A DNA stretch of 64,000 nucleotides from Ostrinia nubilalis (GCF_963855985.1 NC_087099.1:3688001-3752000), one strand, 5' to 3'. Counted from the stretch's first letter, positions 1 to 10,748 are shown. Numbers and translations: made by a program. The notes: generated by a model from the letters alone, not told the origin.

Positions 1-1014
1 GAATAGCAGAATTTAGTTTTGATAAAAACGTTCTAATGTATTAAAGTTGCTAAAAAACTGACTCTGTAAGCAGCTGTGGTATAGTGTTGTAGTTTTAGTA
101 AAGTTTATTTTAAGAAATTAAAGAGATAATTCTTAGTGAAAATAAAACTTTTAGTCTATTCCCTTAGCTCTCGAATTCAGTAATATATTTTAATTTCAAA
201 GGCAGATTAAGTACTGTAGTTGAGAATTATTTTCTAAATATTTTTTTTTTGTATTATTCCCGCTTGTCTGTATTCTGTGTTAGTACCTTGATAAACTCAT
301 GATACTTAGTACTTCTTTAAGACATTTTCTTATAGGTACAGGTTCTTTTGGGCCAAGAAACCACCCTACTCGTTACTAATATCATGTCGAAAATAGATTT
401 CGATACTATCTACTAATCGATTTTTGGCAACACTACGACCGGCTCCTTTGAAAACATTACCATAAAGTATGGGAAGCCTATCCAGCCGTATTCAGCCTTG
501 GCAGGCCGTCAATAACTGAATACGAGTATATCTGTAGGCGGTACTCAGCTCATACTCTATTGACCGACACGGTGAAATATTAGTGGTCATTGAAAAGAAG
601 ATAAACTGTTCTATTTTCAGGAAAACTTGACAAAACTATCGCGTTTTGGGATAGAATAAAATACTTGAATAACTTTGAGATACAACACAAATTCGTTATT
701 TTAATTTTGTTTTACACCGTCATGTAATTATTGCTTGTTAATGATTATTTTAACCCAGTGGTTAACCCCATACCCCAGTGGGTAAATGAGAGGAGACCGC
801 GATTCGGCAAGCGTAGTATAAGTAAGGTCGCTCTTCAGTTAGGTGGAAAGACTTGGAAAAGGTCGCTGGCAAAAGATACGATAAGCTGAAGATAGAGTAA
901 AATGGCGCATTGAAGGAGGCCTATTAATTCATTGCTATAGGTTGCTAATCATTATGATCAATTTATATAAAACTAAGTAAAGATAATTTAAAAATGTCTA
1001 TAGGTTACAATACC
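1..1014. other. AT-rich DNA, no supported gene
   Basis: I see no coding or RNA feature here. The only notable thing is a small direct repeat of a CCCAGTGG motif near 755-783. It is probably intronic or intergenic. Confidence 0.5.
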
Positions 1015-1080
1015 TCTGTAGCTCAGCGTTTAAAACAATCGCCCGGTATGTCGTCGTGAGTTCAATTCCTACCAGAAGCA
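1015..1080 (+). repeat. tRNA-derived SINE head (fragment)
   Basis: An A-box-like string, TAGCTCAGCG, lies at 1019-1028 and a B-box-like string, GAGTTCAATTCC, about 30 bases later at 1058-1069. This is the internal RNA polymerase III promoter layout of tRNA-derived SINEs. The sequence does not fold into a full cloverleaf, so it is not a functional tRNA. What follows is ordinary AT-rich DNA, and no recognisable body or tail remains. Confidence 0.4.
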
Positions 1081-1440
1081 ATTGATTTTTTCAAGTTTAA
1101 AATATACTAAGATAATATTTAGACACACTAATTAACACTTTAAATAGCGACCCAGTCACAATTTCGTAGGAATGTAATTACATAGAACCATTAATTAATT
1201 AGGAGAGTAACATTAATTACATCCATAGTTTTGCGAATCTACTCGTTTCTAATTACTCGTACTTACTCGTAAAATAACTAATTGTTATTAATTCAGCTCA
1301 CATTACGGGAAACTAGAATTGGCGTTATGACTTCAATAGAACATCATCATTAATTATTATTTTCTAGTAGAAAAAATAAATGGAAATCTCTAATGATTTT
1401 AGACGATTTTAGATGAACAAACTGAAAGTGGAATCTTCTT
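1081..1440. other. AT-rich spacer
   Basis: No open frame, hairpin or repeat that I can support. Confidence 0.4.
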
Positions 1441-1471
1441 ATTCATTACGCTCTTGGCAGAGCGGTCGTGG

Positions 1472-1673
1472 TCACGTTGAGGCGTTGTTCACATCGGTTG
1501 TAGAGGCGGATACAACTCTCCGTACGATCTCCCGGCATTTCTTTCTGTAGGCAGACTGTCTGGTGCAGTCACATACGCCGTCTCCCACTGCCGATTTCAC
1601 TTGGTCGGTCCAGCGCATTGGTGACCTGCCACGCGATCGGATTCCTTCGACTTTTCCTTGGACGACCAGAAAG
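1472..1673 (-). pseudogene. RTE-like non-LTR retrotransposon, ORF2 C-terminus (fragment)
   Basis: Read on the minus strand, one frame stays open from about 1673 to a TGA at 1472-1474. It gives a basic stretch with the signature GKVEGIRSRGRSPMRWTDQV, followed by a region with CREIVRRVV. This glycine/arginine-rich string plus an RWTDQ box is the usual tail of RTE-like LINE reverse-transcriptase proteins in insects, downstream of the catalytic domain. The endonuclease and reverse-transcriptase domains are missing, so this is a 5'-truncated copy. The open frame on the same strand starting near 1838 is in another register and is a shadow. The family call is by motif recognition. Confidence 0.65.
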
Positions 1674-1689
1674 TGGAATAGAGTGATGG

Positions 1690-3170
1690 AAATTGTTTAC
1701 TATCATTAAATACATTAAATCTAAACAGCAACAAAACAAACACAAATTTAAATAACATCTACCAACGTAATAATAACACTTAACTTCATTATGAAAAGAA
1801 CATTTTCCTCGTAGAAGTTGTTCGGAACTTCCCGACATGGCTATAAAGGGTTAAATCGCAATATTACTTTGGAACTTGTTTAAAATTGGAATAATTATTT
1901 TCACACTTTGACAAAGAACAATTTTGTTTATGTACAGGCAAAAATAACACTTATGGCAACAATATAAGATACTAAGCAGCTTAGCAATTGATACGCGCGT
2001 TGTCACTCGTACTACTATGAAACTGTGATGGAACCCTCCATCTAGCTTATTATTATAATAACATCGTTTTATTATAAGAATTATTATGCAATACACTTCT
2101 GCCAATTTGAATTCCAGTTAGTAAAAGTCATTTCAGAGGACATTTTCTACGAATCTTGTTTTGGAATGGAGATATTATTATTATTCTCTAACGTTTATTT
2201 TTAGGAGATGTCTTATTTGATTTGGAGATATGAGTATGTTTTCGGTTTTATGAAGAAAACATTGACTAAAATTATTATCATTTTCATGAAAAGTATTTTC
2301 CTCGCTGTATTTCAATGGACATGGCGCACAATTTTTGTTGAAGATGCAAAAAAAAACTACAAAAAATTAGAATGAATACTGTATTTTTACTTTTTTGATA
2401 TCTTTAAAAATGACTGAAATATTCAAGCTCAAAGTGCGCTCTTCCGCTCGGAGCGATTTTCCGCGCGGATTTTGAAAATGTGACGTAGTAACATGAAAAG
2501 CAGCATGCAAGATATTATCTGTGTACAATGGTTAGAATGGTTAGTAGGGGAGCCGAAGCGGGGATTTCGGGACTTGGCAGACTAACATACAAGGAAATAC
2601 TTTGTACCTGGTTGAGTAGGTACCTCTAAGTATGAATTTTTGATATAAAACGGCATTAGTTCTTATGCCTCTCACCCAAAAAATACCTGAATTAAGCCCA
2701 AATTTGAGACATGCAGTCAAACCTTGAGTGACGACGGAAACTAGCCTAGATGGAGGACATATGAAATTGAACTTCTGCTTCTTCATTGATAAAGACTTAT
2801 CATTTACCATACCTTATCATTTTGTATTTCATTTTCAAGTAACTTTTTAAACAAAACGTGGGATTTTTTAAAATCTCAGGTCTTTTGAACGCACATCTGA
2901 ACGATGTCTGGTTTTAATTTCACCCTGTTTCTGCTGTAGACTACCTCCAGGGTAAACAGTTATAAAGCATGGGATTCTTTGGATTCTCGCCTTCACTGCT
3001 TTTAACGCTACTACTACTAGGTCTCCCTATCCGTGAGATGGCAACTACTTTTATTTTTGATTTTTTACACTTAAAACTTCATTGTACCTATTGTTCACGC
3101 AGAACTAATTAAAGAAATACATTATTTAGTTTCGAGAATTTATTGTACTTTAGACAATAATATTACATTG
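1690..3170. other. AT-rich DNA, no supported gene
   Basis: Several short open frames occur on the minus strand, but none has recognisable motifs or splice context. No terminal repeats seen. Confidence 0.4.
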
Positions 3171-3179
3171 AAATTGGAG

Positions 3180-3375
3180 TTAACGTGCCGGCCGGCGGCA
3201 CGTCAAGCCGGTTCGGTGGCTGATAGGCGAGAGGGGGATACAGTGAATGGAAGAGTGAACGCGCGCGCGGACCGAATGAGATCGACCGATAGTGATGTGT
3301 AGCTGTCTGTCATAGACAATTTTTCAGCGCGACTAAAATATGCTTTGGCGCGTAGCCGCACCAATGCAGCGTGAC
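3180..3375. repeat. GC-rich repeat-like segment with palindrome
   Basis: A sharply GC-rich block in AT-rich surroundings starts with a 17-base near-palindrome (3185-3201, GTGCCGGCCGGCGGCAC) and contains a GCGCGCGCG run. The composition suggests a transposon 5' UTR or promoter fragment rather than host coding sequence. I cannot assign a family. Confidence 0.3.
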
Positions 3376-3937
3376 AAACAACTGCAGTTCGGACTTCATT
3401 ATGTGTCCACTACACATACAATAAAATTCGAACTATCGCACATTTTTTCTTTCTAATTCTAATTCAGTAAAAAATGTTTTTGAGACCTTCATTCAAAATT
3501 CAAAAGTTATTATCATATGACAGAACTTATGACCAGACTAATGTACATTGAATAAAATATTTTTCTTTTTATCATCAAGCTTAGCAGTCTAATAAGTTAC
3601 TATGACACTCGAGTTAATCCACATTCAGCACCATAGCCTCCCCTTCTACAAGGCCCTCTACAAATGTCAAAACGTCACTTAACCCTTTTAGCACCAGTTC
3701 TTTTGTTTTTGAGAAGATGTACCCAAATTTTTATATCAATTTAATTATAGTCCAGTCGTTTGGTACAAATTAACGTGGTTACCTGGAAAGTGTTTTGAAA
3801 ATTGGTGATTAAAATAGATTTCGCTATGCTCTCTGTTAGTCTGTTAGTTAAGTGTGATTGCCGCGCTCGTTGCGAAATTGGAAAAATGCTGCCTTAGAGA
3901 AAATTTTTGATAGTTACATTCTTTCCTATTTCGTCGT

Positions 3938-4330
3938 TACAGCCAAATGTTCACTGCTGGACAAAGGCGAGAGGCCTTTGGGTTTTCCATAGGTTTTTCA
4001 TAATGAACAGTCCTGCGCTGCCCGCATTCAGGTTATTCCCGCGACCTTTACCAGATCGTCGGTCCCCCTAGTAGGAGGCCTGCCCACGCTACGTCTTCCA
4101 GCCCGTGATCGCCACTCAAGAAATTTTCTGCCCCAATGGCCATCGTCTCTACGAGCTATGTGTCCCGCCCACTGCCACTTGATTTTAGCAATTCTGCGTG
4201 CTATGTCGGTCACTTTGGTTCTCCTGCGGATCTCCTCATTTCTGATTCGATCACGCAGGGAAACCCCGATCATAGCCCGCTCCATTACCCTTTGGGTGAC
4301 CTTGAGCCTTCTTATGAGGCCCATAGTAAG
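3938..4330 (-). pseudogene. RTE-clade non-LTR retrotransposon, ORF2 C-terminus and 3' end
   Basis: Minus-strand translation of 4324-4028 gives the conserved C-terminal segment of RTE-type ORF2: RRLKVTQRVMERAMIGVSL, then RDRIRNEEIRRRTKV, a KWQWAGHIARR box, and GRRSVGRPPTR ahead of TDDLVKVAG. This lies after the reverse-transcriptase domain. The normal Trp codon after the VAG motif has become TGA, and the rest is frameshifted, with the recognisable AAQD and QQW region shifted or lost. The 3' boundary near 3938 is a degraded form of the CGTT-repeat tail seen in better copies at 42036 and 43536. It is 5'-truncated, dead, and nested in the piggyBac-like element. Confidence 0.85.
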
Positions 4331-4373
4331 CGACCACGTTTCAGAACCTTAAACTTTCCTATTTATTTCACGA

Positions 4374-4705
4374 CTAGCTTTTGCCTGCGGCTTCACCCGC
4401 GTGAAATTTAGTGTCACAGATCGGCATAAATTATAGCATATATATTAATCTGGGTTACAAACAATAATATTGTACAGTTTCAACAAAATCCGTTGAGTAC
4501 TTTTTGCGTGAAAGAGTAACAAACCTGAGACACAGGAATCTTCCTAGTTCAGGTATCAACCAACCAACATTCTTACTTTTTGTTTTTCCTGATTGTTAAT
4601 TTGTTATCATAATATTATCTGTTATGTTGGTGAGAAATAAACATTACTTTACTTTATTTTAAACTTCCAGACATCCAAACTTTCGCATTTATAATATTAG
4701 TAGGA
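4374..4705 (-). mobile_element. Non-autonomous Helitron (interrupted)
   Basis: In minus orientation the 5' end is TCCTACTAATATTATAAA (ending at 4705) and the 3' end is a GCGGCTTCACCCGC-type GC region followed by CTAG, with host T next. The TC start, CTAG end and A/T insertion context match Helitrons. It is collinear with the copy at 24998-25204 apart from a 136-base insertion at 4525-4660. Confidence 0.7.
4525..4660 (+). mobile_element. Short insertion inside the Helitron, LINE 3'-end-like
   Basis: These 136 bases are absent from the related Helitron at 24998. AAAC occurs on both sides (4521-4524 and 4661-4664), consistent with a target-site duplication. An AATAAA signal and a TTTACTTTATTTT tail at the right end suggest the 3' end of a severely 5'-truncated retroposon. 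Its family is unknown. Confidence 0.45.
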
Positions 4706-5352
4706 TACAATTATGTAATGTAGAAACAAACAAGACAAAAAAAAAGTATACTTCAGCAACGCGAATTTTTTTATACTTCAGCATATTTAGGACACCCGGC
4801 AGCGTGTCCTGCCATGATCAAAGAAAAAAGAACTCGCAATTTAGCAGGTACATTAATTTGACTGTTTCACAACTTACATAACATGAAATTTATCACATTT
4901 ATCAAAGCTTCTTAGCTTGTCTATGTCCCAAAAATTATAAAAAGTAGTTGTCAAAAACCTTTTTTAAGGCGGATTTTTTTCAATAAAGCGGGCGCGCGCG
5001 CGGCTATAAACGAGGTCACAAAATTCGGAAAGAACATAGCGAAATCTATTTATTCACCAATTTTCAAAAATTCCGGAAAACTTTCCAAGTAAAATTAACA
5101 AATAACTGGACTATTTACTCGTTATTGAGCACAAAGACACAAACTTGGTTATTTTTCCAGAAAATTTATATTTAAGTGCATAAATGTAAAAATGGCTTCA
5201 TAGTGCACAAAATTAGCAATAGGTGGCATAATAATGGTTACTTTTTAGCGCCTAGTTTGAAATGTGATTGAACGATGACAACTAACAACAGTTGTCAGTT
5301 AGGTAAAATTTTATTTTAGTTGGAAAAAGACAAAAAGTGGTAAATGGGTTAA

Positions 5353-6390
5353 CGTGCGGGGGCTGCAAAATCATGTTGTGACGTCACGCGCGAATATTGG
5401 AAATTTTTGAAAATTTTAAAAAGTCCGTAAACTTCTCGAGGCTCTATCTTCGGTAATACTGGATGGATTGAGGTGAAATAAAAACTAGTGTAATGTGTGT
5501 GATCTAAACTTTAAATTAAGTCATAATTTAACTTAATATTACAACTTATGCGTGTTGTCCATTCAGTAATTTAAATCAGTTTATTAAAGTAATTTTTTCA
5601 TATTTTTTATTTCGTTTTTATAGTTCAACGATAATCTACGTAAGTACCAATAAGTAATAAACGTTATCCAAACTTGTTGAAAATAAACAAAAACTCCCAT
5701 GGGTTTATCCGTTGGCGAAGCACTCTAAAGTCGAGAAATTTCTTCAATTAAATAGATGACTTTCTAAAATAAATCGAGTTTCCTGAGCCCTTAGTCGAGT
5801 GACGTCAAGTAGTAAATTTTATTAGAGAGGAATGATTAATTGATTTTCTGTGTAGCGCCCCTCTTATAAGAGATGACAAACAAATTTGTACAGGTCGACG
5901 CCGCTAACTTAAGTTTTTGAAGCAATAATATTTACTTTGAATTTTGAGGCGGAGTAAAAATCATAGAGCTACATGATACGCCTATGGAATCTGTTTGTGT
6001 TTTGATTAATTTTGTTCCTCTTGGTAGGTCCTGTTTTTGCATGTATTGTTAATTAATAGTGTCTGCTCTCAAATATCTAAAGCATTATTAAAATATTTTT
6101 CGGTTTACCTTTACAAACGTTAAAAACCAGAAGGTGAAATGTGTCTGTAAAATGTATCATAATAGCCTATTGGAATGGTACTATTACTTATTCTGTGCTA
6201 TTTGTATGAGTGTCAGACTGCTGATTCAAAAATCAGTATATTGCTCCCCATACTCGTGTTTATCCAATCTGGAGGATTTAAATCGAAAATTAGTAAATTC
6301 TTCATCCAAAAAAACTACCACCAGATTATTTGGTAAAAACAGGGAAATTTTTGTGCCCATGACTGTACTATCTCTTCAAATAGACTCCTA
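5353..6390. other. AT-rich DNA, no supported gene
   Basis: A plus-strand frame of 85 codons ends exactly at the hairpin starting at 6391, but it has no recognisable motif. I treat the stretch as non-coding. Confidence 0.4.
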
Positions 6391-6676
6391 ACTTGTCAAA
6401 AAAACCAAGTCTCGCAACTCAGTTGTTCTACGGTAAAAAGTTGTGAGATCCATGTAATACCAAGTCCAGGCCAGGAAATCTTTAACGTTTTACATAAATT
6501 ATTGACTTGGCCATCGCACTAAATAATTTAATTTACACGTGTTTTCATGCGATGGCCAAGTCAATATATTTATGTAAAACGTTAAAGATTTCCTGGCCTG
6601 GACTTGGTATTACATGGATCTCACAACTTTTTACCGTAGAACAACTGAGTTGCGAGACTTGGTTTTTTTGACAAGT
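6391..6676. repeat. Long near-perfect inverted repeat (hairpin)
   Basis: The left arm, 6391-6518 (128 bases), is the reverse complement of the right arm, 6548-6676 (129 bases), differing by a single inserted base near the loop. The loop is 29 bases (6519-6547). Transcription of either strand would give a stem of about 128 base pairs. This could be a young fold-back or MITE element, or a hairpin-RNA locus that feeds Dicer-2. No transposase, convincing target duplication or second copy is visible in the window. The geometry is directly seen; the function is inference. Confidence 0.93.
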
Positions 6677-6691
6677 ATTGTTTTTGATGGG

Positions 6692-6903
6692 ATCTCATTT
6701 CTTTTTGTATTTTGTAGACAGCAGTTATGTATATAGAAAACTGGACCGAAATTGAAAAATTTTACTCGACTTGGCGGTTGCACTACCGTGCCCCCAAATC
6801 TCATTTCTTTTTGTAGTTTGTAGACAGCAGTTATGTATCTAGAAAACTGGACCGAAATTGAAAAATTTTACTCGACTTGGCGGTTGCACTACCGTGCCCC
6901 CAA
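6692..6903. repeat. 106-bp tandem duplication
   Basis: Unit one (6692-6797) and unit two (6798-6903) are nearly identical, with only a few base changes (for example TATTTTG/TAGTTTG and GTATATAG/GTATCTAG). Each ends in a CGACTTGGCGGTTGCAC string followed by CCGTGCCCCC. A related end recurs at about 7234-7266, so the units look like duplicated ends of one mobile element. Confidence 0.9.
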
Positions 6904-7267
6904 ATATTTTAGTTTTTCCTTGATTCATACACCAAACACTACTTATATTCCAAATTTGAAGCTTCTAGGTCTGCTAGAAGTGCCTTAGAATTTTGATGAT
7001 CGGTGAGTCAGTCAGTGAGTCAGTGAGTGACAAAATTAAGTAACTTTGACCCGTTATAATTCTTAAACTACTGGTTCAAATTGAATGAAATTTTAAATAT
7101 ACCGTGTCTTTACAATGCCTGCATAGCTAATGGAAATTCAGCCTTCTAGTTTTATCCACAACGAAGTAACAGGCGGTCGAAAATGGCCTGAATTGCTTCG
7201 AGAAAAGGATGGTACGGCCGTGCCGCTTTTTTGCTCGACTTGGTGGGGGCACTGCCGTGCCCCCAGA
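6904..7267 (+). mobile_element. Non-autonomous element with GC-hairpin end (Helitron-like)
   Basis: A GTCA/GTGA-rich simple repeat (7003-7029) is followed by AT-rich DNA and a GC-rich terminus with the hairpin GGGGGCACTGCCGTGCCCCC (7247-7266). A GC hairpin close to the 3' end resembles Helitron-like elements, but I cannot see a clean CTRR end, so the class is tentative. The 64-codon frame at 7130-7324 lies inside it and has no protein support. Confidence 0.4.
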
Positions 7268-7715
7268 TATCCAAAGCGTTCATTGGATGTTTCCAATCAA
7301 TGGCGTAATGTCAAAAAGCCTTAATAATAGCAGTTGAAAAGATAAAGTGCCTTGGAGAGCTCCTCCAGGAATCATTAGCACGGTGTCCATCAATCAGAAA
7401 TATCGCTGACTGTAACAAGCATAATTATGGAAGGGAAAAATAATGGAATAAAAGGTACTTGTGAGCGATCTTCCAGTTATTTGGGCACGTGGAATAAAAT
7501 TTGGGGTTCTCCAACGAACAGAGATCAGGGTTTCTCTTGAATATTAATTTTATTTTTGATTAAAATCTAGGTTTTGTTTCAATGTTTTCCTATAATCCTT
7601 TTTAATTACTACCATGGCAGGAACAGGTATTAATTTTATTGCATCATTATTGCTATAACACTGTTAGACAATATAGTTTCAATGCTACGAATGTCGAATA
7701 TCGAACTCATTGCTC
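7268..7715. other. AT-rich spacer
   Basis: Nothing supportable beyond background sequence. Confidence 0.4.
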
Positions 7716-7717
7716 AT

Positions 7718-8032
7718 GATGATGATGACGATCCATCCGACCGATTTCGGCCATGGCGACCACTCCGACTCCTAGCTGTCTTGGCGGCGCTAGTGTGCCC
7801 GAAGATGGCTTACGTAGCCGATCTTCGCGGCAAACCCCCTCGCACATTGAGGGCATCTGAGCACGCCGCCAACATAGTTATAGTGAATGGCGGCAGATGG
7901 ACGGGCTTTCAAGTCATCGCGCTTCGCGTCGAGTTAAGTCGTACGCTGCTCCTCGAACTCGTGGACTCGCCTCTTCACAATCTCCCGCCATTCTGCACCC
8001 TGTGCTGCCAAACCTTCCCACTGAGAGGGCTC
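7718..8032 (-). pseudogene. Non-LTR retrotransposon C-terminus with C2H2 zinc finger
   Basis: Read on the minus strand from 8032, one frame gives EWREIVKRRVHEFEEQR, one premature [15 protein letters not shown], and then a C2H2 finger, [17 protein letters not shown] with a second His four residues on, stopping at 7790-7792. A single finger at the extreme C-terminus preceded by a basic helical stretch is known from some LINE ORF2 proteins (inference by motif). After the stop, a short 3' UTR ends in an ATC-type trinucleotide repeat on the minus strand (plus strand 7718-7733), a typical LINE tail. The 161-codon plus-strand frame at 7682-8167, the longest in the window, is the antisense shadow of this element. 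Confidence 0.65.
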
Positions 8033-10630
8033 AATATTGCATCTGCATTGTTCATAATGTCTATTAACACCACATGCCTCTTGTGTTGGTCTAGTCTAGT
8101 ATTTAACCAAAATAATAACAAAGTTAATCAATACTATATTTTCCAAAGAAAACATAATCTTTTCTAGTCTACAATCTACCTAGAAAACCTTTTTCTTGCC
8201 AATAAACCGCTATTGTGTATCCATTATAATAACCCCATTGAATACTGATTGGTTTAAGAAAAATCCTCTTCCTCTTCAAAAAGATTAATATCGGCGATGA
8301 CGTCTTAGAAACCCGTAATGAAGCTTATTATACGAAAGTAACGGCTCACTGGAACTAAGTTGAAGGGTCGTAATGAATTAAATTGGAATTGGCACGGTTC
8401 AGACTGATAAATCTTATAAAATCTTGAATAATTGCCACATTTTCTTTCGGGAATTTCAGACTTTATATTGGATTAAAATAAAGATTAAAATAAACTGGAG
8501 ACGCAGATCACACTCGAATACTTTAATTCCTGTATTTTAATAACGCTCCTTCTGGCACATTTGGGTAAAAATGTCTTAAAGTTATTGAGAAATAGTTGTC
8601 CTCTTACCATCCTGGATGATAAGCATTTTTGCGGCCGCACACGGCTGCCTTCGACGCTGGCCATTAAGAAAAACTACATTCTTTTTTCATCGCCCAATAT
8701 AGATGCTCTTTTGTTTTTACTCGCTCACGACCCTTGAATTGACACGCATACCACGACGCATAATGTGGAAAATCGAGTGTTATGTAAAAAATAACAAAAG
8801 AAAAACGATCTGCGTCGATGAAAAAAAAGTTTGTAGGTTTTCAGCCAGCGCACGCGGATAATAAGCAATAAGCACTAATAATCGTGGCTGTGACTTTAAA
8901 ACCGTGTAATTTTAATCATCAGTGTAGAGATGAGAATTTACTTATTTTTAGATATTATACTTTAGTTAGCCCTTTCACCAGCATTGTAAATATCTTCAGT
9001 CATTACAAATTGATAGAAGGAGGAGAATCATTTTGAAGTAGAAGGCTTGCATTTTTTAACGCTAGTGAATGCAGAACTAAGGATCATCCTAATGTTGACT
9101 CGTAATAACCTGATCAGGCCTTAGATTTCTTGTTTTCAACTAAGGAGTTATTTACCGAAAATTCACAAAAAAAAAGTATTTTATTATTTATCGTCACTTA
9201 CGAATTGGAGCCTAAAATAAAATCAATCTTTCTGATGAGTCTCCAAGGGATAAAGACGTCAACTGAACAGAACCAATCAGTATAAATTATTATGTAAAAA
9301 TCGAGCACTGGCAATTTTCTCAGCCAATCCAATCGAGAGGTGAGGAAATAAATTAAGACGTTGTTAACTTAATGACTTGACTCCAAATTGGATAGGCCCA
9401 ATTGTTTGGCAGCGCAGGCAGCCTTTTGAAAAATGATTATCACCAAAGTTGCTGTGCGTAAAATTTCAACGCAGACCGCTAACGTTTTATTAAAATGAGC
9501 TTTCATAAAGTTAACTCATTATACTTACAGTACAACGCATCACAATAACAATAATGTTGCAAATTCGTACTTGATACTATGTAGTACAAGATACTGTGGT
9601 ATTTAATGATATTCACTAGTAAATAACTACGATATAGCGGTTGGGCTTTCATTTTGTAACTCTCATAATGATTCAAAGTTGGTTAAAAGTTTCGAATTGT
9701 GTTAGTATTGTTTGTAGAACCTGTTTTTGATTGCAGTTTTTTGAAGAGATACAAAAAACTACTCTAATCTACTTTACCATCACTTACATGTACCATTTTC
9801 AAGCGAAATAAATGATTTGATTTGAAAAGATTTTAAAATAATAGTTTCGTGCTTCATCAATACTCGTACATTCAGGCACCTTATCTAAGATAGGATTAAT
9901 GATCAAACAGCCTATTTATGATGTTAAAATTACAACGAACACGAACTCCATACAGAAGCACTTAGTTGCAGTGCAGTACTTGCACCAACTTGACACGCTT
10001 TCACTTTTCCCGACCACTATCAAAACGAAACCGAGCGCTTTTCAGCTTAAAGCGCTTTATTTTTCAGCTCAAACCGCTTTATTTCTCGCAGCGGTGAAAC
10101 CGCATTAAACATGGAAGGTCAAGTGACGTTTTAATTTTTACTTTTACAGCGGGAATTGCTTTTGAAAATGTTTATAAAGTGTTCTGTCACATCCAATTTA
10201 CAGTTTGCGGTTTGTGTTTTTCATTCGTTTCGTTTGCTTGTGTTGTGTGGTTACATCCCATTTTTCCTAATTGACGTTCCAGTTTGAAATTTGAAACTTG
10301 ATGCTTTTATTTCAATTGACACGCTTTATTAGCTGTTAAAATAACAGAAAGAATGTATTTCATTATTTGCATTTTAACTGTATTTTCTCAGTTTTTTATG
10401 GATCGAAGGTTTTTAGTACCTACCTTTGGTAAAAGTCCAGAAAAAGTGTGCTTTGATATTATTGGGAACATCCAGTAACAACTACCAACCCAATTATGTA
10501 AAGAAGATTATGTATTTGTGGATGCCTCTTTGGAGGCAGCCTGGTTAATGCTTCTCGAAAAACTAACATGTAGTTGGCAGATGGTGACAAATTAAATAGA
10601 AGTGGTATTTGACAACAATAACAGTACTTA
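8033..10630. other. Intron-like DNA with possible micro-exon
   Basis: No firm gene. A GC-rich island at 8608-8656 has splice signals on the minus strand (see findings). A cluster of AGCGCTTTATTT-like repeats is at 10040-10090. It lies downstream of the 10632-10748 exon in the minus direction, so it would be intron of that gene. Confidence 0.35.
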
Positions 10631-10631
10631 C

Positions 10632-10748
10632 GTGGTGCATTTCCCAGCGCTCGCTAGCGCCACCTGCAGCGCCACTAGCAGCACAATGGCAGCCATCTTG
10701 GGAAGTGACGTCAACGCATCACAGCCGGATATTACCGCCCAAGTCTGC
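10632..10748 (-). CDS. First coding exon of an unidentified secreted or membrane protein
   Basis: On the minus strand an acceptor, TTGTTTCAG, ends at 10749. It is followed by about 52 bases of 5' UTR and an ATG at 10696-10694 in good context (CCAAGATGGC). The frame reads MAAIVLLVALQVALASAGKCT and then AC before a strong donor, GTAAGTACTG, at 10631. The peptide is a textbook signal sequence: a short N-region, an Ala/Val/Leu-rich core, and a likely cleavage near ASA-G. So the protein enters the secretory pathway. Acceptor, start, signal peptide and donor are collinear, and the exon is GC-richer than its surroundings. Donor phase is 2, and the next exon must lie at lower coordinates or outside the window. 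Because the acceptor is inside the 5' UTR, non-coding first exons should lie at higher coordinates. The mature protein is not visible, so no family can be named. Confidence 0.55.

Larger units (their letters stand above)
3683..5348. mobile_element. Non-autonomous piggyBac-like element with nested insertions
   Basis: The left end reads TTAA then CCCTTTTAGCACC (TTAA at 3679-3682). The right end reads GTGGTAAATGGG then TTAA (5349-5352). The TTAA target duplication and the CCC...GGG ends are the hallmark of piggyBac transposons. The termini match imperfectly, but a much longer subterminal inverted repeat links about 3746-3830 with 5032-5115. No transposase is visible. The interior holds an RTE LINE fragment and a Helitron, so the element served as a landing site for later insertions. 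Confidence 0.6.

Noticed and set aside
7682..8167. 161-codon plus-strand open frame, the longest in the window
   Set aside because: Its GC-rich half is antisense to a LINE C-terminus with a C2H2 finger and tail repeat, and its distal half is AT-rich background.
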